In this document: piece by piece, positions 1-11,279 of the stretch
Layout: each line of letters starts with the position of its first letter
Position numbering within the stretch: the stretch's first letter is position 1
NCBI GenBank assembly: GCA_021209875.1
Contig: JAGYVD010000008.1
Coordinates: 3,223,501-3,287,500 of the forward strand
From: Rosellinia necatrix
Lineage: Eukaryota; Ascomycota; Sordariomycetes; Xylariales; Xylariaceae
Direction of reading: 5' to 3'
DNA: 64,000 bases
Position numbers and translations under genes: made by a program
Notes under the pieces: generated by a model
Told to the model about the DNA's origin: nothing
What the model saw: only the letters and a program-made list of their open reading frames with translations
Database searches by the model: none

Positions 1-1
1 C

Positions 2-598
2 TCAATTCAGAGCATCCGCTTCGATGGAAAAGTACCGCAAAAGGAAAGGGGAGCTGTTGTCGCCAAATTCCGTGACGATCCGGACGTTCGCATTATGCTA
101 CTTACACTATCATGCGGCGCCGTGGGGTAGGCATACAACGTTTGCATGCTAGACTTATGTATCGGGCCTAATGTTTAATAGGCTGAATTTAACCGTCGCT
201 TCACGAGCGTACCTCATGGAGCCTCATTGGTGGGCATATGCTTACATCTATGGTGACCATAAGATACTGACAAGATTAGGAATCCTACGCTCGAAGAACA
301 GGCACTTGCGCGTGTTCATCGACTAGGCCAAACAAAAGAAGTAACGACCGTTCGGCTTTACATGCGTGGCTCGTTCGAAGAAGTAACTCTCCAGAAATTC
401 GTTAAATCAACTTGTTAATAACGAGGAAATAGGAAGTTATCAAAGTCCAAAAGTCGAAGAAGCAACTCGCTAATGTGTTACTATCGCCACACGATGGATC
501 AACAGAGGATAACTTGGTGACGTTACAGGTAAGTAGCGGCCCATCTTCGAACTGACCAGGATCCAACTGAAATATAGGGACTCCGATCACTTCTTTAA
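2..598 (+). CDS. SNF2/Rad5-family helicase, C-terminal part (5' truncated by window edge)
   Basis: This is the helicase C-terminal lobe of a SNF2-type DNA translocase. Exons are 2-126, 182-229, 280-382, 433-528 and 578-598, separated by four GT-AG introns of 49-55 bp (127-181, 230-279, 383-432, 529-577). Spliced, the frame reads continuously. It shows the motif V block [20 protein letters not shown], then [20 protein letters not shown] with the motif VI arginine, then the [10 protein letters not shown] helix and a terminal LRSLL. The [11 protein letters not shown] tail resembles fungal Rad5/HLTF-like and smaller RING-less SNF2 proteins; the RING and N-terminal lobe lie outside the window. Reading straight through intron 3 gives a false stop at 416. 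The role, DNA-dependent ATPase in repair or chromatin, is from family knowledge. The density of tiny introns at the 3' end is unusual. Confidence 0.85.
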
Positions 599-1552
599 TA
601 ATGAACTTTGCTTGCGTTCCGACTCTACTCAAATAATGGATCTTCTCGGTCGGCAAACATCGAAGGATTTGCAGTCCCTAAGGGTGAGCTCCATTCTCGC
701 TTCCAAACCGTCCTCACACACAAGCACACTCAAAGCAGGTCTCATGAGCTGAAGTGGCGGGTAGGGTTCATCTGCCAAACCCCAACAGCATCAAAACCCG
801 CCCCAAACTAACTTGTAAGAGTTGGGTACCCCTACAAGATAGGCAACAGCTGGCCCAGGCGGCGACGGATTAGAGGGGTTTTTAGCTTTAAGCCAATACT
901 GAGTAGTGCTGTCAAATATAGGAGGGAGAGCGCAGTGGAAATGAGATTGCTGGGTAGGAGTGAAAGGCACGTAAATTTAGTTATGTAGCTCAGCACGTCC
1001 GGATTCCCTTTGAGAGGCTTGTAGCCAGCCGAGCTGGCTACTCTGGTGTTACATAGGACGGCGAAAATAATAAGCGAGTAAAGGAAAAACTAGACACATG
1101 GGAAATTCCTTAAACTATGTCCTGGTTCATTGACATCGTGGTATCACTTGTTCAATATTGCCAGGCCGGCTGTAAGTTGGCGATCCATCACATAACTGTC
1201 TTTGCCATATCTATCGCCTAGCCATATGTCTGTATCCGTCTCCTTCACTGCTGCTCGGCCTCGTAGTCGGCCCCGCTAGAAGGTTGGTTGATAATGCTTT
1301 TGATATAGATTACGGGCAATAAGATTTAGCGTGCTTTGGATTTCTCCGTCCTGAAAGGGTTTATATTTATAATCCCGTTTTTATGAGCACCTTGAATGTC
1401 ATTTAAAAATATTTATTGTAAGTTCACTAAGGGTAGCAAGGCCATTGTCTGTTACTGAGGCGAAAGGAGGGAGCTAACTACCTTATATTATAATCAGCCC
1501 ATCAAGCTAGAGAAGGAGTCGCCCTCTCTACCTGAGTGACAGTTAAATAAAG

Positions 1553-1619
1553 TGTGAAGGCAAAACGGAACCGTTCCACCTTTTTAGTTATGTTGGTATA
1601 TATGCAAACTACTCCGTGA
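1553..1619 (+). repeat. 67-bp dispersed repeat, copy 1
   Basis: This copy matches 43981-44047 at 64 of 67 positions in the same orientation. It contains the perfect 11-bp palindrome GGAACCGTTCC. Flanking sequence is unrelated at the two sites, so the ends are sharp. Two of the three differences are G in copy 2 and A here, the direction expected from RIP-type decay, although three sites prove nothing. Confidence 0.8.
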
Positions 1620-2866
1620 TATAAAGAAAGATTAAATGTCGCAGCATAAAACATTTCTTTAAAACATAAACTTACAAATGAAATAACTTGATACTAGAAG
1701 TATTCGGGAAAATAATAAAGTAAGTCGTCAGAGGCGGTAGCGGGTCGCGTGTGCTCAATAGAGAAATCGAAATCGGGCATAGTTGACATTGGCATGTGAA
1801 TGTCACAGAACTAGGCGACGCATAATCCGTCACAAGACAACAGATATTCATGCCTTGTGTTTCGCTTGCTGATCCGATGTTTTTTCTTCCTTATTATCTC
1901 TTTAGGCAACCCGTCCCGCTCTTAGCAGGAATGCACTCGGCGTAACTTCTAGTGTTAGTGAATACGCCGACTGTATCCCGCCAAGCATCTATGACCAACA
2001 GTTTTCTTTCTTACGTCGCGACCGGGTAGCCGCGACAACGATGTGGGGGTGGATCGGATCGTCTTCCTGTCTTCTGTCTCCCGCTCTCTTCTCTTTTTTC
2101 AGCCGTTTGCTAATTTCTCTAAAGATGGAAACTAGGGCCCTTGGGGTCGGACTATCCCCATTTAGACTACGACGTCACATCGAGCGCCGTTTACCATGCC
2201 TACATGCAGCCCGCGTATGTCATCCCATCCCTTAGCAAGACCATATCGTGAGTCCTAGTGGCGCTCAGCCGAACCACGCGTCAATGACTGCTTCATGCTA
2301 CCGGCACGTTGTGACCCGAGGGGAATCACAGATTTACGTAGGATATATATAGAATATATCCCGTGTGACTTCTCTGAAATACTGCGAGCGCCTTGGTATT
2401 TAGCATACCTGGGAGTCTTGTAATTATAGGGTGCAAAGTCTACATATGTATGTATGAGTACATCGACGTTGCTTGGCTAACTAGTAAATTTGTGTTCTGT
2501 TCTAGGCTAGGCTAGCCGATTGTTGATGGGAGCTGGGGGATTGATCCAATCCGATAGGTCAGCCATGTTGCTTGGTATGTTAGAGATGGACCTATACAAA
2601 GACATACATGCAAAATGTATTTGCTCTACATCTCTATTATAGGATGGGCTAGACAAGCGCTGCGGCAAGGGCGCCATTTGTGTTCGTAGTTGGTACGATC
2701 TTGCCTGGTTCGCGTCACATGGCGCATGCCGGTCTGTCTAGGTATCAATCGGGAAACATAAAGCGCCTGTTGTGTAACTAAAAGGCCGCCGTGTTTCCAT
2801 TAAGAGGACATTTGCTAGTAAGGAGGTATTCCCGACATCGGGCTTGGTGCGTCGTTTCGCTTACGG

Positions 2867-2875
2867 ATCTGATAA
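2867..2875 (+). promoter_or_regulatory. ATCTGATAA, iron-type GATA element 1
   Basis: This is an exact match to ATCWGATAA, the element known for SreA/Sre/Urbs1-type GATA repressors of siderophore genes. It lies 637 bp upstream of the siderophore transporter start. Confidence 0.55.
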
Positions 2876-2907
2876 GATTCGGTCACCGGGGGGGCCAGGG
2901 CTCGCGG

Positions 2908-2916
2908 ATCTGATAG
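2908..2916 (+). promoter_or_regulatory. ATCTGATAG, iron-type GATA element 2
   Basis: This is a near-exact copy of the SreA-type element with the final base changed. It sits 41 bp after element 1, inside a locally duplicated context in which both copies read CGGATCTGATA. Confidence 0.5.
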
Positions 2917-3037
2917 GTATTGACGTGGAGCTAGGGTGATGGACTCTCCCACTTACACTAGGCCTACTCCCGCTAAGCACCCGGGGCGTCGAAGGGGCCG
3001 CGACATTGTGTCACTGGCAGAGCCAATGGATGGTACG

Positions 3038-3046
3038 ATCTGATAA
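3038..3046 (+). promoter_or_regulatory. ATCTGATAA, iron-type GATA element 3
   Basis: This is the third same-strand copy, an exact ATCWGATAA match, 466 bp upstream of the transporter start. Together with elements 1 and 2 it suggests iron-dependent repression of the downstream gene. Confidence 0.55.
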
Positions 3047-3511
3047 CTCGACTGGCCAGGGAAATTCGGGAACATGGGTCCTTTTTCGGATGTTTAGCCT
3101 CTTTAAGAGCGCGGGCCCGTTCCGCCTATTCATCTATCTCCTTCGCGAACTACACTACTGTTCCCAGGTACTCGTCCTCGGGAAACTGGATGGGCTGTTC
3201 GTCCAGCCTTGATGGCTTTGGTGGCCTTGATGGCGGTCTAGACGGAACGGGCCAACTTGCCAATTTTAAGAGGCGCAGAGCTAACCCAAAGCTGCCTTCT
3301 CGGTCCGCGTGCTGCTGCCCCAAGACTTCGCGACGGCGACCGCCCAGAGTTTATATAACCAAACTCCCTGGCCTGCTTGGGCCTCAAGACCGCCAAGACG
3401 CGTTTCTTTCATTCCTCTCCCCTCTTCCCTGTTGTCTCACCGGCCCCGCCCCAACCAAGGCACGCGACAGCTCACCCTCGCCGAGTGGGATGAGAGACAA
3501 CCTTCCCCACG

Positions 3512-5736
3512 ATGGCTTCCTCCAACATCGGATCGGCGCCCCCGAATCACGACGCCTTCTTCGAAAAGCAGCCTAGTGGTGGCGATGCAAAAGAGGCTGG
3601 AGATGATCGCGCTCCAGACGCCGACAAGGATGGGTCCACGCACAAGCAGGAGGGCGTGAGGCAGGTCGAGGGCATCGTGACGGTCTGGTCGAAGCAGGTG
3701 CTTATTATCATGTTCATCTTGTAAGGCGACGCCAAAGCCGCAGGATGCACCATCTGCGGTCGCCCATTCCCGGCGAGAACGCGATCGCTAACGTCTGAGT
3801 GTCCGTTGAAGGCTCTATCTAGTGACCTTCGTCGATATGCTTCTAGTGGTGGTCCAATCGAGTCTGATTCCCTACGTCACCTCGTCCTTCAGCAGGCACG
3901 GCTTGCTCGCCACGACGTCCATCATCGCCAACATCGTCGGCGGCGTTTTTGCGCTGCCCATCGCCAAGATTATCGACATCTGGGGACGGTGCGAAGGATT
4001 CATTCTCATGCTTCTGCTCGTCGTCCTCGGCCTGATCCTCAAAGCTGTTTCCGGAAATGTCGAGACGTATGCCGCCGCTCACACGATCTACTGGGCCGGC
4101 CATATCGGCATGGGATATGTCATTCAGATCATGTTGGCCGACATGACGTCGCTCAAGAACCGATTGATATTATTCGGCATCAATAGCACGCCCACCATCG
4201 CGACCGTCTTTGCCGGTTCTAAGATTGCCGACCTCTTCTACACATATGTCAACTTCCGCTGGGCCTTTGGGTCCTTCATTATCATCTTAGTCGCGTTCTG
4301 TATTCCCGTGGCCATCGTCTTCATTTGGAGCAAGAGGAAGGCTCTCAAGTTGGGCATCATCCAGCCAAGAGTTCATAATCGTACGCCGTGGCAATCGACA
4401 AAGTACTATTTCGTCCAATTTGATGGCAAGTCCCCCTATATCCTTTTATCTACGCTTATAGGCCTTAAACCCGCTAATAACGCCTCAATTATAGTGATTG
4501 GAATGCTTTTGACCATTTTTGGATTTAGCTTCCTACTTCTCCCATTCTCGCTAAGTGCGTACGCCTCAAAAGGTTGGGCTACCGGATACATCATAGCAAT
4601 GATTGTCCTGGGAGTGGTTTTACTAGCTGCGTTCGTCCTTTGGGAGAAATACTTCGCCCCTGTTCAATATTTCCCGTTTAGATACCTTAACGACCGCACT
4701 ATACTTGGCGCTTGCGGCCTTTACGGATTCACATTCATTTCGATCTTGTAAGCCCCGGTCTACGTTCGCATTTCACACGGAAGAGCTATCGATCGTACTA
4801 ATATTCATTCCGACCTAGCTGTTGGGATACCTATTACCAGTCATACCTCCAGGTCGTTCATGATGAAAGCATTACCACAAGTGGCTATATTTTGAACAGC
4901 TGTTAGTCCCCTATCCTTATCTTCTAGTATCCGTTACTTTACGCTCTCTACCCTTTCCTCTCCGCATGTCATATAGAGAAGCGACCTGCCAGCAGAGATA
5001 GATGAAACTACCCCAGCCCATTTCTTAATCCCCCAGAGACGAGCAATTGCTGACTTTCGTTCTGAAGTCTCATTAACCTCGGCATTCATTGGTCCTTTCG
5101 TTGGCCTGTAAGTTAACGCATCTCCTAAACCTACTTACACCTTACTAATCATTTACTACAAGTTACACTCGATGGACCGGGCAGTACAAATGGCCGGCTA
5201 TCATCGGTGGTGTTCCCTTCGCTACGCTGGGCACAGTCCTTCTCATCCACTTCCGTACGCCAGGAAGCCATGTCGGCTATCTAGTCATGTGCCAGCTGTT
5301 CAATGGTATCGCGAGTGAGATCTGGTCATTGACGGCCCAGTTGGCAATCATGGCCACGATAACGCATCAGGAGATTGCCGTGGCCTTGGCACTGTGGAGG
5401 CTCTTCGGGTCCATTGGTGCCTCTATCGGGTTTGCCATTGCGGGCGCTCTCTGGACTAATATCCTGCCCGCGAAGCTTTATGAGTTCCTGCCTGGTGATG
5501 CCAAGGACCAAGTTGCCGAGATCTTTGGTTCTATTGTCGTGCAGCAGTCGTACCCTATGGGGACCCCTATCCGCACTGCCATTATCGCGGCCTACGCCGA
5601 TGTCCAGCGGAAGATGGTCATCGCCGGTGCTGCATTCCTACCCCTCTGCCTTATTTGCCTCCTGATGTGGAAGAATATCAACGTCAAAACTCTCGAGGAA
5701 AGTCGTGGAAAGCAGAGCAAGGGAAACGTCTTCTAA
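3512..5736 (+). CDS. Siderophore iron transporter (MFS, SIT family)
   Basis: The predicted product is a 590-residue proton symporter for ferric siderophores at the plasma membrane, the usual SIT length with about 14 membrane spans. Exons are 3512-3720, 3812-4425, 4495-4747, 4819-4901, 5068-5107 and 5163-5736; the total is divisible by three. Family signatures are the SSLIPYVTSSFSRHGLLAT segment after the first span, ADMTSLKNR, the FDVIGMLLTIFGFSFLLLPF span, CWDTYYQSYLQVVHD, TRWTGQYKWP and the GFAIAGALWTNILP block near the C-terminus. The N-terminus (about 70 residues) is hydrophilic and cytosolic. Intron 2 (4426-4494, 69 bp) starts with GCAAGT, so it is a GC-AG intron; it is a multiple of three without a stop, so retention would add 23 residues. 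The 166-bp intron 4902-5067 is the least certain junction. Three ATCTGATA sites upstream point to iron repression. Confidence 0.9.
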
Positions 5737-6002
5737 GCTGTCAAGAAAGACTGATGTATAAAAGAGGCGGTCTTTTGAAAGTACCCTGAAACCTACAGAA
5801 GATTAGTTCAGCTATTCCATTTCAACTGATTTGGAATTTACTAAGATAACATTGCCTAGAGATTTACTACATTTTATTATCACAGTATAAGTGACGATCC
5901 TATCTCGTTTGTGGCCACATTCCTGTGACCAAGCCCATCTCGACCATGTACCACCAGGAGTTAATTTGTTTCTTCATAATCGCGCCCGGCCCAGGTGCGA
6001 TG

Positions 6003-7405
6003 CTACCGTATAGTGTGCGCGAAAAACTCGTCTCGGAGTAAATCTGCTGCAGATGGCCTTTCTTCCGGAAGCCAACGCAATAATTTCCGAACAAGCCTAA
6101 GCAGCAAAGCCTTATCATTCCCAGAGAGTCTCCTCTCTTTCAATTCAAACGTGTCAATAGGAATACGTGTCCGGCCAATCCAGCGACCTATGATTAAGTA
6201 AGTACCATAGTAGAATAGGTAAGTTCGACGGCAATCCAACAAGCCTACCATGCCGATCCCAGTATTGACCGCACTGAGGGCTCCGCCCCAGGAAGCGTCT
6301 AGGTGGAGGGCCCATCAGAGAGACCATGTGAGCAAGATGATAATCGTTGTCGACTACACCATTATGTTTATATTTAAATGGTACAACTCCTTCAAACAGA
6401 ACCCAGATCTACACAATGTTAGTGTCATTGACAATAGTCCTGATGATGCTAGAACCACAAACCATCATCCCAATAGACCAGATATCGATCTTATTATCGG
6501 ATACCATCCCCAGAATGATTTCCGGTGCCCTAAAAGAATATGGCATGATATCAGGGGTATTGCTCGCCCCTATCCTGGAAAGTCCAAAGTCGCAGACTAC
6601 CGGAAGCCCTACGGTCCTGGGTATAGCCATGGTCTCATAGATTGTACGATCGGGAAGAACTTTACGGGCAGGCGGATTCTCGCCGACCCTTCGTTCTATT
6701 TCACTAAATATTGTCCCGGTGGTATCCGTCATAAGGATATTATTCGTTGTTAAATCTGACTTGGTTTTAGTCGTGATCTCGAGATAAACGGGGACGGAAC
6801 TGTATTATAATCACCAGTATGTACAACACCGGCCTGGTGCAGAAAGTCCATAGCCGTAATAATGCAGCGCAACATTTGTTGTAAATGAGATTTACTTATC
6901 ACGCCTCCTGGGGATAGTGCTTGATACCGTGCCAAATTTACGCCCAGTGGCTCGAAAAGTAAGCATTTATGTCTGCCATATGGGCCTTCTATCTCGAAGT
7001 GCTGTACGACCGTGCGTATAAATTGTCGCCCTTGGTGACTTGACGCCGCACTACACCTTGTAAGATGCTCGGATATCGCTAGCTCATTGTATGCTGCATC
7101 CGCATCCCATCCTGTGATACCGACCTTCAAAGTAAGGTACTGGTTATTTCTAGTCGCATCCCGGTTAGTGTACCTACAAAGTGAGTTTAGATAGTCTGAG
7201 GCACATACCGAAGGTCACGGCAAAGCCAAATAGTAGAGGAGACTCCAAAGCCGAGTTTCGCCAGTACTTTATACCTCGATTGGAAAATATCTCCCAGATA
7301 AACGGGATAGAATCTCCTGGCCTCGTAGTGTGCAGTGGTCTCTTCCTCGATTTTCTCATGAAGGGGAAGCGACCTGAATGCATCTGGAGGAGCACCGCTG
7401 GGCAT
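6003..7405 (-). CDS. SRPK-like serine/threonine protein kinase
   Basis: The predicted product is a 389-residue kinase of the expanded fungal SRPK-like group. Exons on the minus strand are 7405-7209, 7149-6815, 6755-6463, 6408-6249 and 6187-6003; the total is divisible by three. It opens with the group's [20 protein letters not shown] lead-in. The glycine loop GFGVSST is at about 52-58, the ATP lysine in YLTLKV at about 74, the catalytic Asp in HTDLTTNN at about 178 and DFG at 233-235. The tail [11 protein letters not shown] followed by [16 protein letters not shown] is typical of the group. HTDL is rebuilt across the intron at 6756-6814 and the lysine just after the intron at 7150-7208. All catalytic residues are present, so it is probably active. 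K in HTDxK is T here, as in many fungal members. The gene converges on the transporter, 266 bp apart. Its substrate is unknown. Confidence 0.87.
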
Positions 7406-9595
7406 TTTTTTCAATGGCGTGAAAAATTGATGGATGTGGATGGAACAATGTATAGAATCGATGATTTCGTGGCCTTTAAAGAAATTTCCTTTGTGTCTTT
7501 TATAGTGCTAGTTAGAGACGCAGGTAAGGGAGACACCCGAATCATGAAGAATATGGATAAACTAATAACTGGCCACGGATGACACGGTGTAACGGAATAC
7601 AAACTCGCTACGCTGAGCGATTAGGTATGAGGGTTTCAATAGAAGTTGTTCAATATGAAGCTAGGCCGCTGTTGGTTTATATTATATAAGCGCAACAGAT
7701 GATAGGATTCTAAGAGCCGAATACCAACTAAAAGACACCATCCCTTCGTGACACGTAGTGATGGATGTGTATTCGTGATACCTATAAACATATATCCGCT
7801 GACGCCTATTGAAAACTCAAGGGAGCAGAGCCATAATATCGTTCTCGTAACATCGAACACGTCAGGGTGTAGTACTGAGCGGGCCGATGAACAAGGTCAG
7901 GTCCGTTCGACTTGGTCGCTACCAGACCTTTCGCCGAGGGTTGAGCTGCAAGGGATATTACATAGGACCATTTATACGTAACAAACCCACAAAATAGTAA
8001 CCTCCTTACGGAGGTGAATCCACATGCTCAAATGTTTTACCTCAAGGCAAAGTTACTCAGCCGTGAACAAATCCTCTAAGCCTCAAGTCTTGAACATGAA
8101 AATACTAGATCAGGTTCTACTAATGCATCAGCTGGTCAGCATTATCCGAATGTGGCTGAATGGAGTTATAACTCCAAGCTGCTTTGGGTGATGTGGCATA
8201 CACACTTACGATCGCCTATTGTTCATGGCTCTCAGGATGAGCCATATATAGAATATTTCAATGCACAGATCATGCTAGCTTATTCCAGTGGCTGGGGAGG
8301 ATTGAATGAAGGGGTGACGGAACTAAGCACCGGCATACGAAACTATACTAGGCGCGGGTCAGAATACCGGTTACCAAAGTTAAATAGTTGGTGCTAGCTG
8401 AATGCAATATAATGTAACTTCCTTAGGAAATTATATAAGTCATTCCTGGAGCTACTAGAAGTTCAAAAATACTGCGATGGGTACAGGCTAGGTGAAACTC
8501 CAATGGGGGAGAAAGAAAATCGTTACTGACGGGTGATTTAAAGAACATGTCTCTCGTCCTAATCCATTCATGGGTGTAATAATTTTGGTTATGAGGCGAG
8601 CAGATATAGATGAGAAGAAAATGTAGTTTGTTGATGAGTTGGCGACTATATGATGTGGGCGACGCTTACAGGCTACAGGGAGAATATTGATATGTTATCA
8701 CCGTTGTCTCACGTCGATATTGGATATGCAAGCATCAAAACTAACGTATTCCTCGTATGCACCGCCCCAAATCACCTGCTTACTAGTTAGGATAGCCAAT
8801 AGGAGTATAAGCGCCGTCAAGAAGCACCCAAATGCGAAACTCACAAAAGTTAAACACGGCATGCAGCGAGACAAGGAAAGGGAGAGGTGTTAACAGTCTA
8901 TTGTAGGGTATGCAGTTGTGCTGTTAGACATGCCGTATGAGCCCTTATTGGATGGCGACCCGACAGGGCGGTCTCGGAGTTTACTAATAAGTTGTGATGC
9001 GGGAGCAGTTATCCGTGCCCGCCGACGCTAGTGTAGATAGTACCGTTGGTAGTAGGTATGTGGTAGATCGTTGCCCACATTGTTCTTCAAAGGTGGGTGG
9101 TTCTGCTATGATCGTATAGTCGACAGCGGTCCCCTCTTTCGAAAATATTGTAAAATGAAACTTTCTGTTGCAGTATTCTTCTATAACCTAGGGTATCGAA
9201 GCAAAGATGCAAGATGCAAAATGCAAGATGCAAAATGCAAAATGCAAAATGCAAAAATCCGGAAAAATCCCCCAAATAAAGCTTGGGCTCCTCAGCGTGC
9301 AGAACATCCCCGCTTCAATCGTGTAAGTCCATCCCCGCATCTACGCATCTACGCTACTTGCGATCAATTACATGGAATTTTAAGCACCCATGGCATGGTC
9401 TAACACCTGCCTAACTTGCATATTCATTCAAACCAGCTTTTGAAATAAATTCATTTTTTGCTTGTCGCCACCACGTCTCCCCCTGAGATCCATACACGCG
9501 ACCATACACGCGACCCCTACTGTGGTCCTCAATACCCCTCCATCGGCAACCCTCACCAAACCCCCCGCCAAAGGCCAGCTCGGACCACTGACATC
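7406..9595. other. AT-rich spacer with an unassigned 81-codon frame and a heptamer satellite
   Basis: No recognisable gene was found. A plus-strand frame at 8152-8397 (tryptophan-rich start, MAEWSYNSKLLWVMWHTHL) has protein-like composition but no family I know; it may be a transposon relic. A diverged 27-bp match to the solo-LTR core of the right end of the window lies at 8434-8461. A heptanucleotide satellite follows at about 9204-9257. Confidence 0.5.
9204..9257. repeat. Heptanucleotide satellite (ATGCAAR)n
   Basis: About seven tandem 7-bp units alternate ATGCAAG and ATGCAAA. The same ATGCNNN period recurs at 25.7 kb with a different variable half. Confidence 0.85.
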
Positions 9596-10555
9596 ATGGC
9601 CCCGCAGCCAAGGCTCCAAGGGAAGGTCGCCATCGTCACGGGCGGCGCGTCGGGGTTCGGCAAGGGGATCGCGACCAAGTTCGTCGAGGAGGGCGCCCAC
9701 GTCCTGATCGCGGACCTCTCGGACGAGGCAGGCCGGGGCGTGGCGGAGGCCCTGGGCTGCGCGTTCGTGGCCGCCGACGTGACGAAGCGCGCGGACTGGG
9801 AGAGGCTGCTGGGGGAGGCCGTCGCCAGGTTCGGCACGCTCGACGTCGTCGTCAACAACGCCGGCGCTGCCTACGCCAATAAGGCGACCGAGGAGGTCAC
9901 CGAGGACGAGTTCGACCGCGTCATGAACGTCAACGTCAAGTCCGTCTATCTGTCCTCGAGCGTCATCGTGCCGTACTTCCTGGAGAAGAAGATCGCCGGC
10001 AATTTCGTCCAAATCGCGTCTACCGCGGGAAGTAAGAATTACTCTCGCCCATTTATTTCTTCTTGTTTCAATCCCCGACATTCTGCCGAGATATATATCT
10101 CGATGCTCTCTTCCTCTCCGTTGACGATGAGGGCCGCCGGAACTCGGAACTGACATATTATCGGCGTTTAGCAAGACCGCGTCCACGACTTACGTGGTAT
10201 AATGCATCCAAAGGAGCCGTCATCATTGCCACGAAGGTGAGAGCTTGATCTGGCCTTAAAAGTAGGGGCATTTTACTGACTATCGCTACTATCCAAGGGA
10301 ATGGCTGTTGAGTATGGGCCGCATCAGATTCGGTTTAACGCAGTATCACCAGTGATCGGAAGCACCGGAATGACACACTTATTCATTGGCAAAGCTGATA
10401 CACCTGAGAATCGCAAGGCGTTCGAGTCCGTTATTCCGATGGGTCGGGGCTCTACTCCGGTTGATGTCGCTAATGCGTGTTGCTATCTTGCCAGTGATGA
10501 GGCGGCCTTCATAACAGGTGTAAATCTCGACGTTGACGGCGGTCGCGCGGTGTAA
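9596..10555 (+). CDS. Classical short-chain dehydrogenase/reductase
   Basis: The predicted product is a 252-residue NAD(P)-dependent oxidoreductase, the standard length for classical SDRs. Exons are 9596-10031, 10172-10236 and 10298-10555; the sum is divisible by three. The cofactor motif TGGASGFG is at residues 15-22, NNAG at 87-90, the catalytic Ser at about 142 (IASTAG), and Tyr155 with Lys159 in WYNASK, which is rebuilt across the first intron. An Asp at the end of beta-2 (LIAD) favours NAD over NADP. The C-terminus NLDVDGGRAV is typical of 3-oxoacyl-ACP-reductase/glucose-dehydrogenase-like SDRs. The start is the ATG at 9596; the frame stays open upstream, but that stretch looks untranslated. 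The substrate cannot be told from sequence. Exon 1 is markedly richer in GC than exons 2-3. Confidence 0.93.
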
Positions 10556-11279
10556 TAGTGCTCTAGGAATACCCTTCAAAGCATATTGTGGCAGCTGTCT
10601 CGAAATATCTATTGATAACCATTAACATCCTAACGCTACTCCACGCGTGTCGAATTCACAGGTGCTAAACAGCGCCACGGCTGGGAGGAGAGTAGAACAA
10701 TTAATGAGAAGAGTAAGTCTCCTGGTAAGTCGTACATAAGGCCCAACATCTCGTCAAGGCTCATCAGAAGTTCCGAGATCCTACATGGCTCTCCAGCCTA
10801 ACCCCGCAGAGTCGGTTGTCTGTTGGATTGATTACTAGATTGCATCGCTCTAAGACAAGCCTTCGTGGCTTGAAAGAGCTCTGACTGACCCCAGCACATC
10901 GTTTAGCCTGTACAATCATCACCCGTTTGTCCCACATGAAAGAATGCGGCTGCCCGAACACAGCCACAGCTGACAACCTACCTATTTCCTACTTACCTAA
11001 GGCACCAGCAGCACCCCGCTAGCAAACTTATGACGCATGGTACGCTTCATTCTGTTTGATTCGAAAGAGCCGTCGTGAACTCGGGCCATCTAGACCGCAA
11101 ACGACGAAACCCATCACCCAGTTCGCAGAACTAACGAACCCTTAGCCTTACTTATATTTACTACATGACCCCTATTGCGTTCGTATCTCCCCGTGCCAAA
11201 ACCCACCTCGATCACCAGGAAGTGCTATTGGTTTGATATTATCGCGACACTACGCAACACACACGCCCATCACGAAGCC
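10556..11279. other. Spacer between SDR and fascin-like gene
   Basis: No gene, RNA or clear repeat was seen on either strand. Confidence 0.6.

Larger units (their letters stand above)
599..3511. other. Long AT-rich spacer between helicase and siderophore transporter
   Basis: No convincing gene was seen on either strand. Open frames are short and lack family motifs. The segment holds a 67-bp dispersed repeat (1553-1619), three GATA elements near its right end and a pyrimidine-rich leader just before the transporter (about 3405-3440). Base composition up to about 2.7 kb is AT-rich and looks like decayed sequence. Confidence 0.6.

Noticed and set aside
402..418. Stop of the SNF2 helicase at 416-418
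   Set aside because: It lies inside a 50-bp GT-AG intron (383-432); splicing continues to the family-typical [10 protein letters not shown] and ends at 598.
7174..7208. A 35-bp intron in the kinase gene
   Set aside because: The acceptor at 7150 gives a 59-bp intron with a CTAAC branch, the same phase and a better [13 protein letters not shown] alignment.
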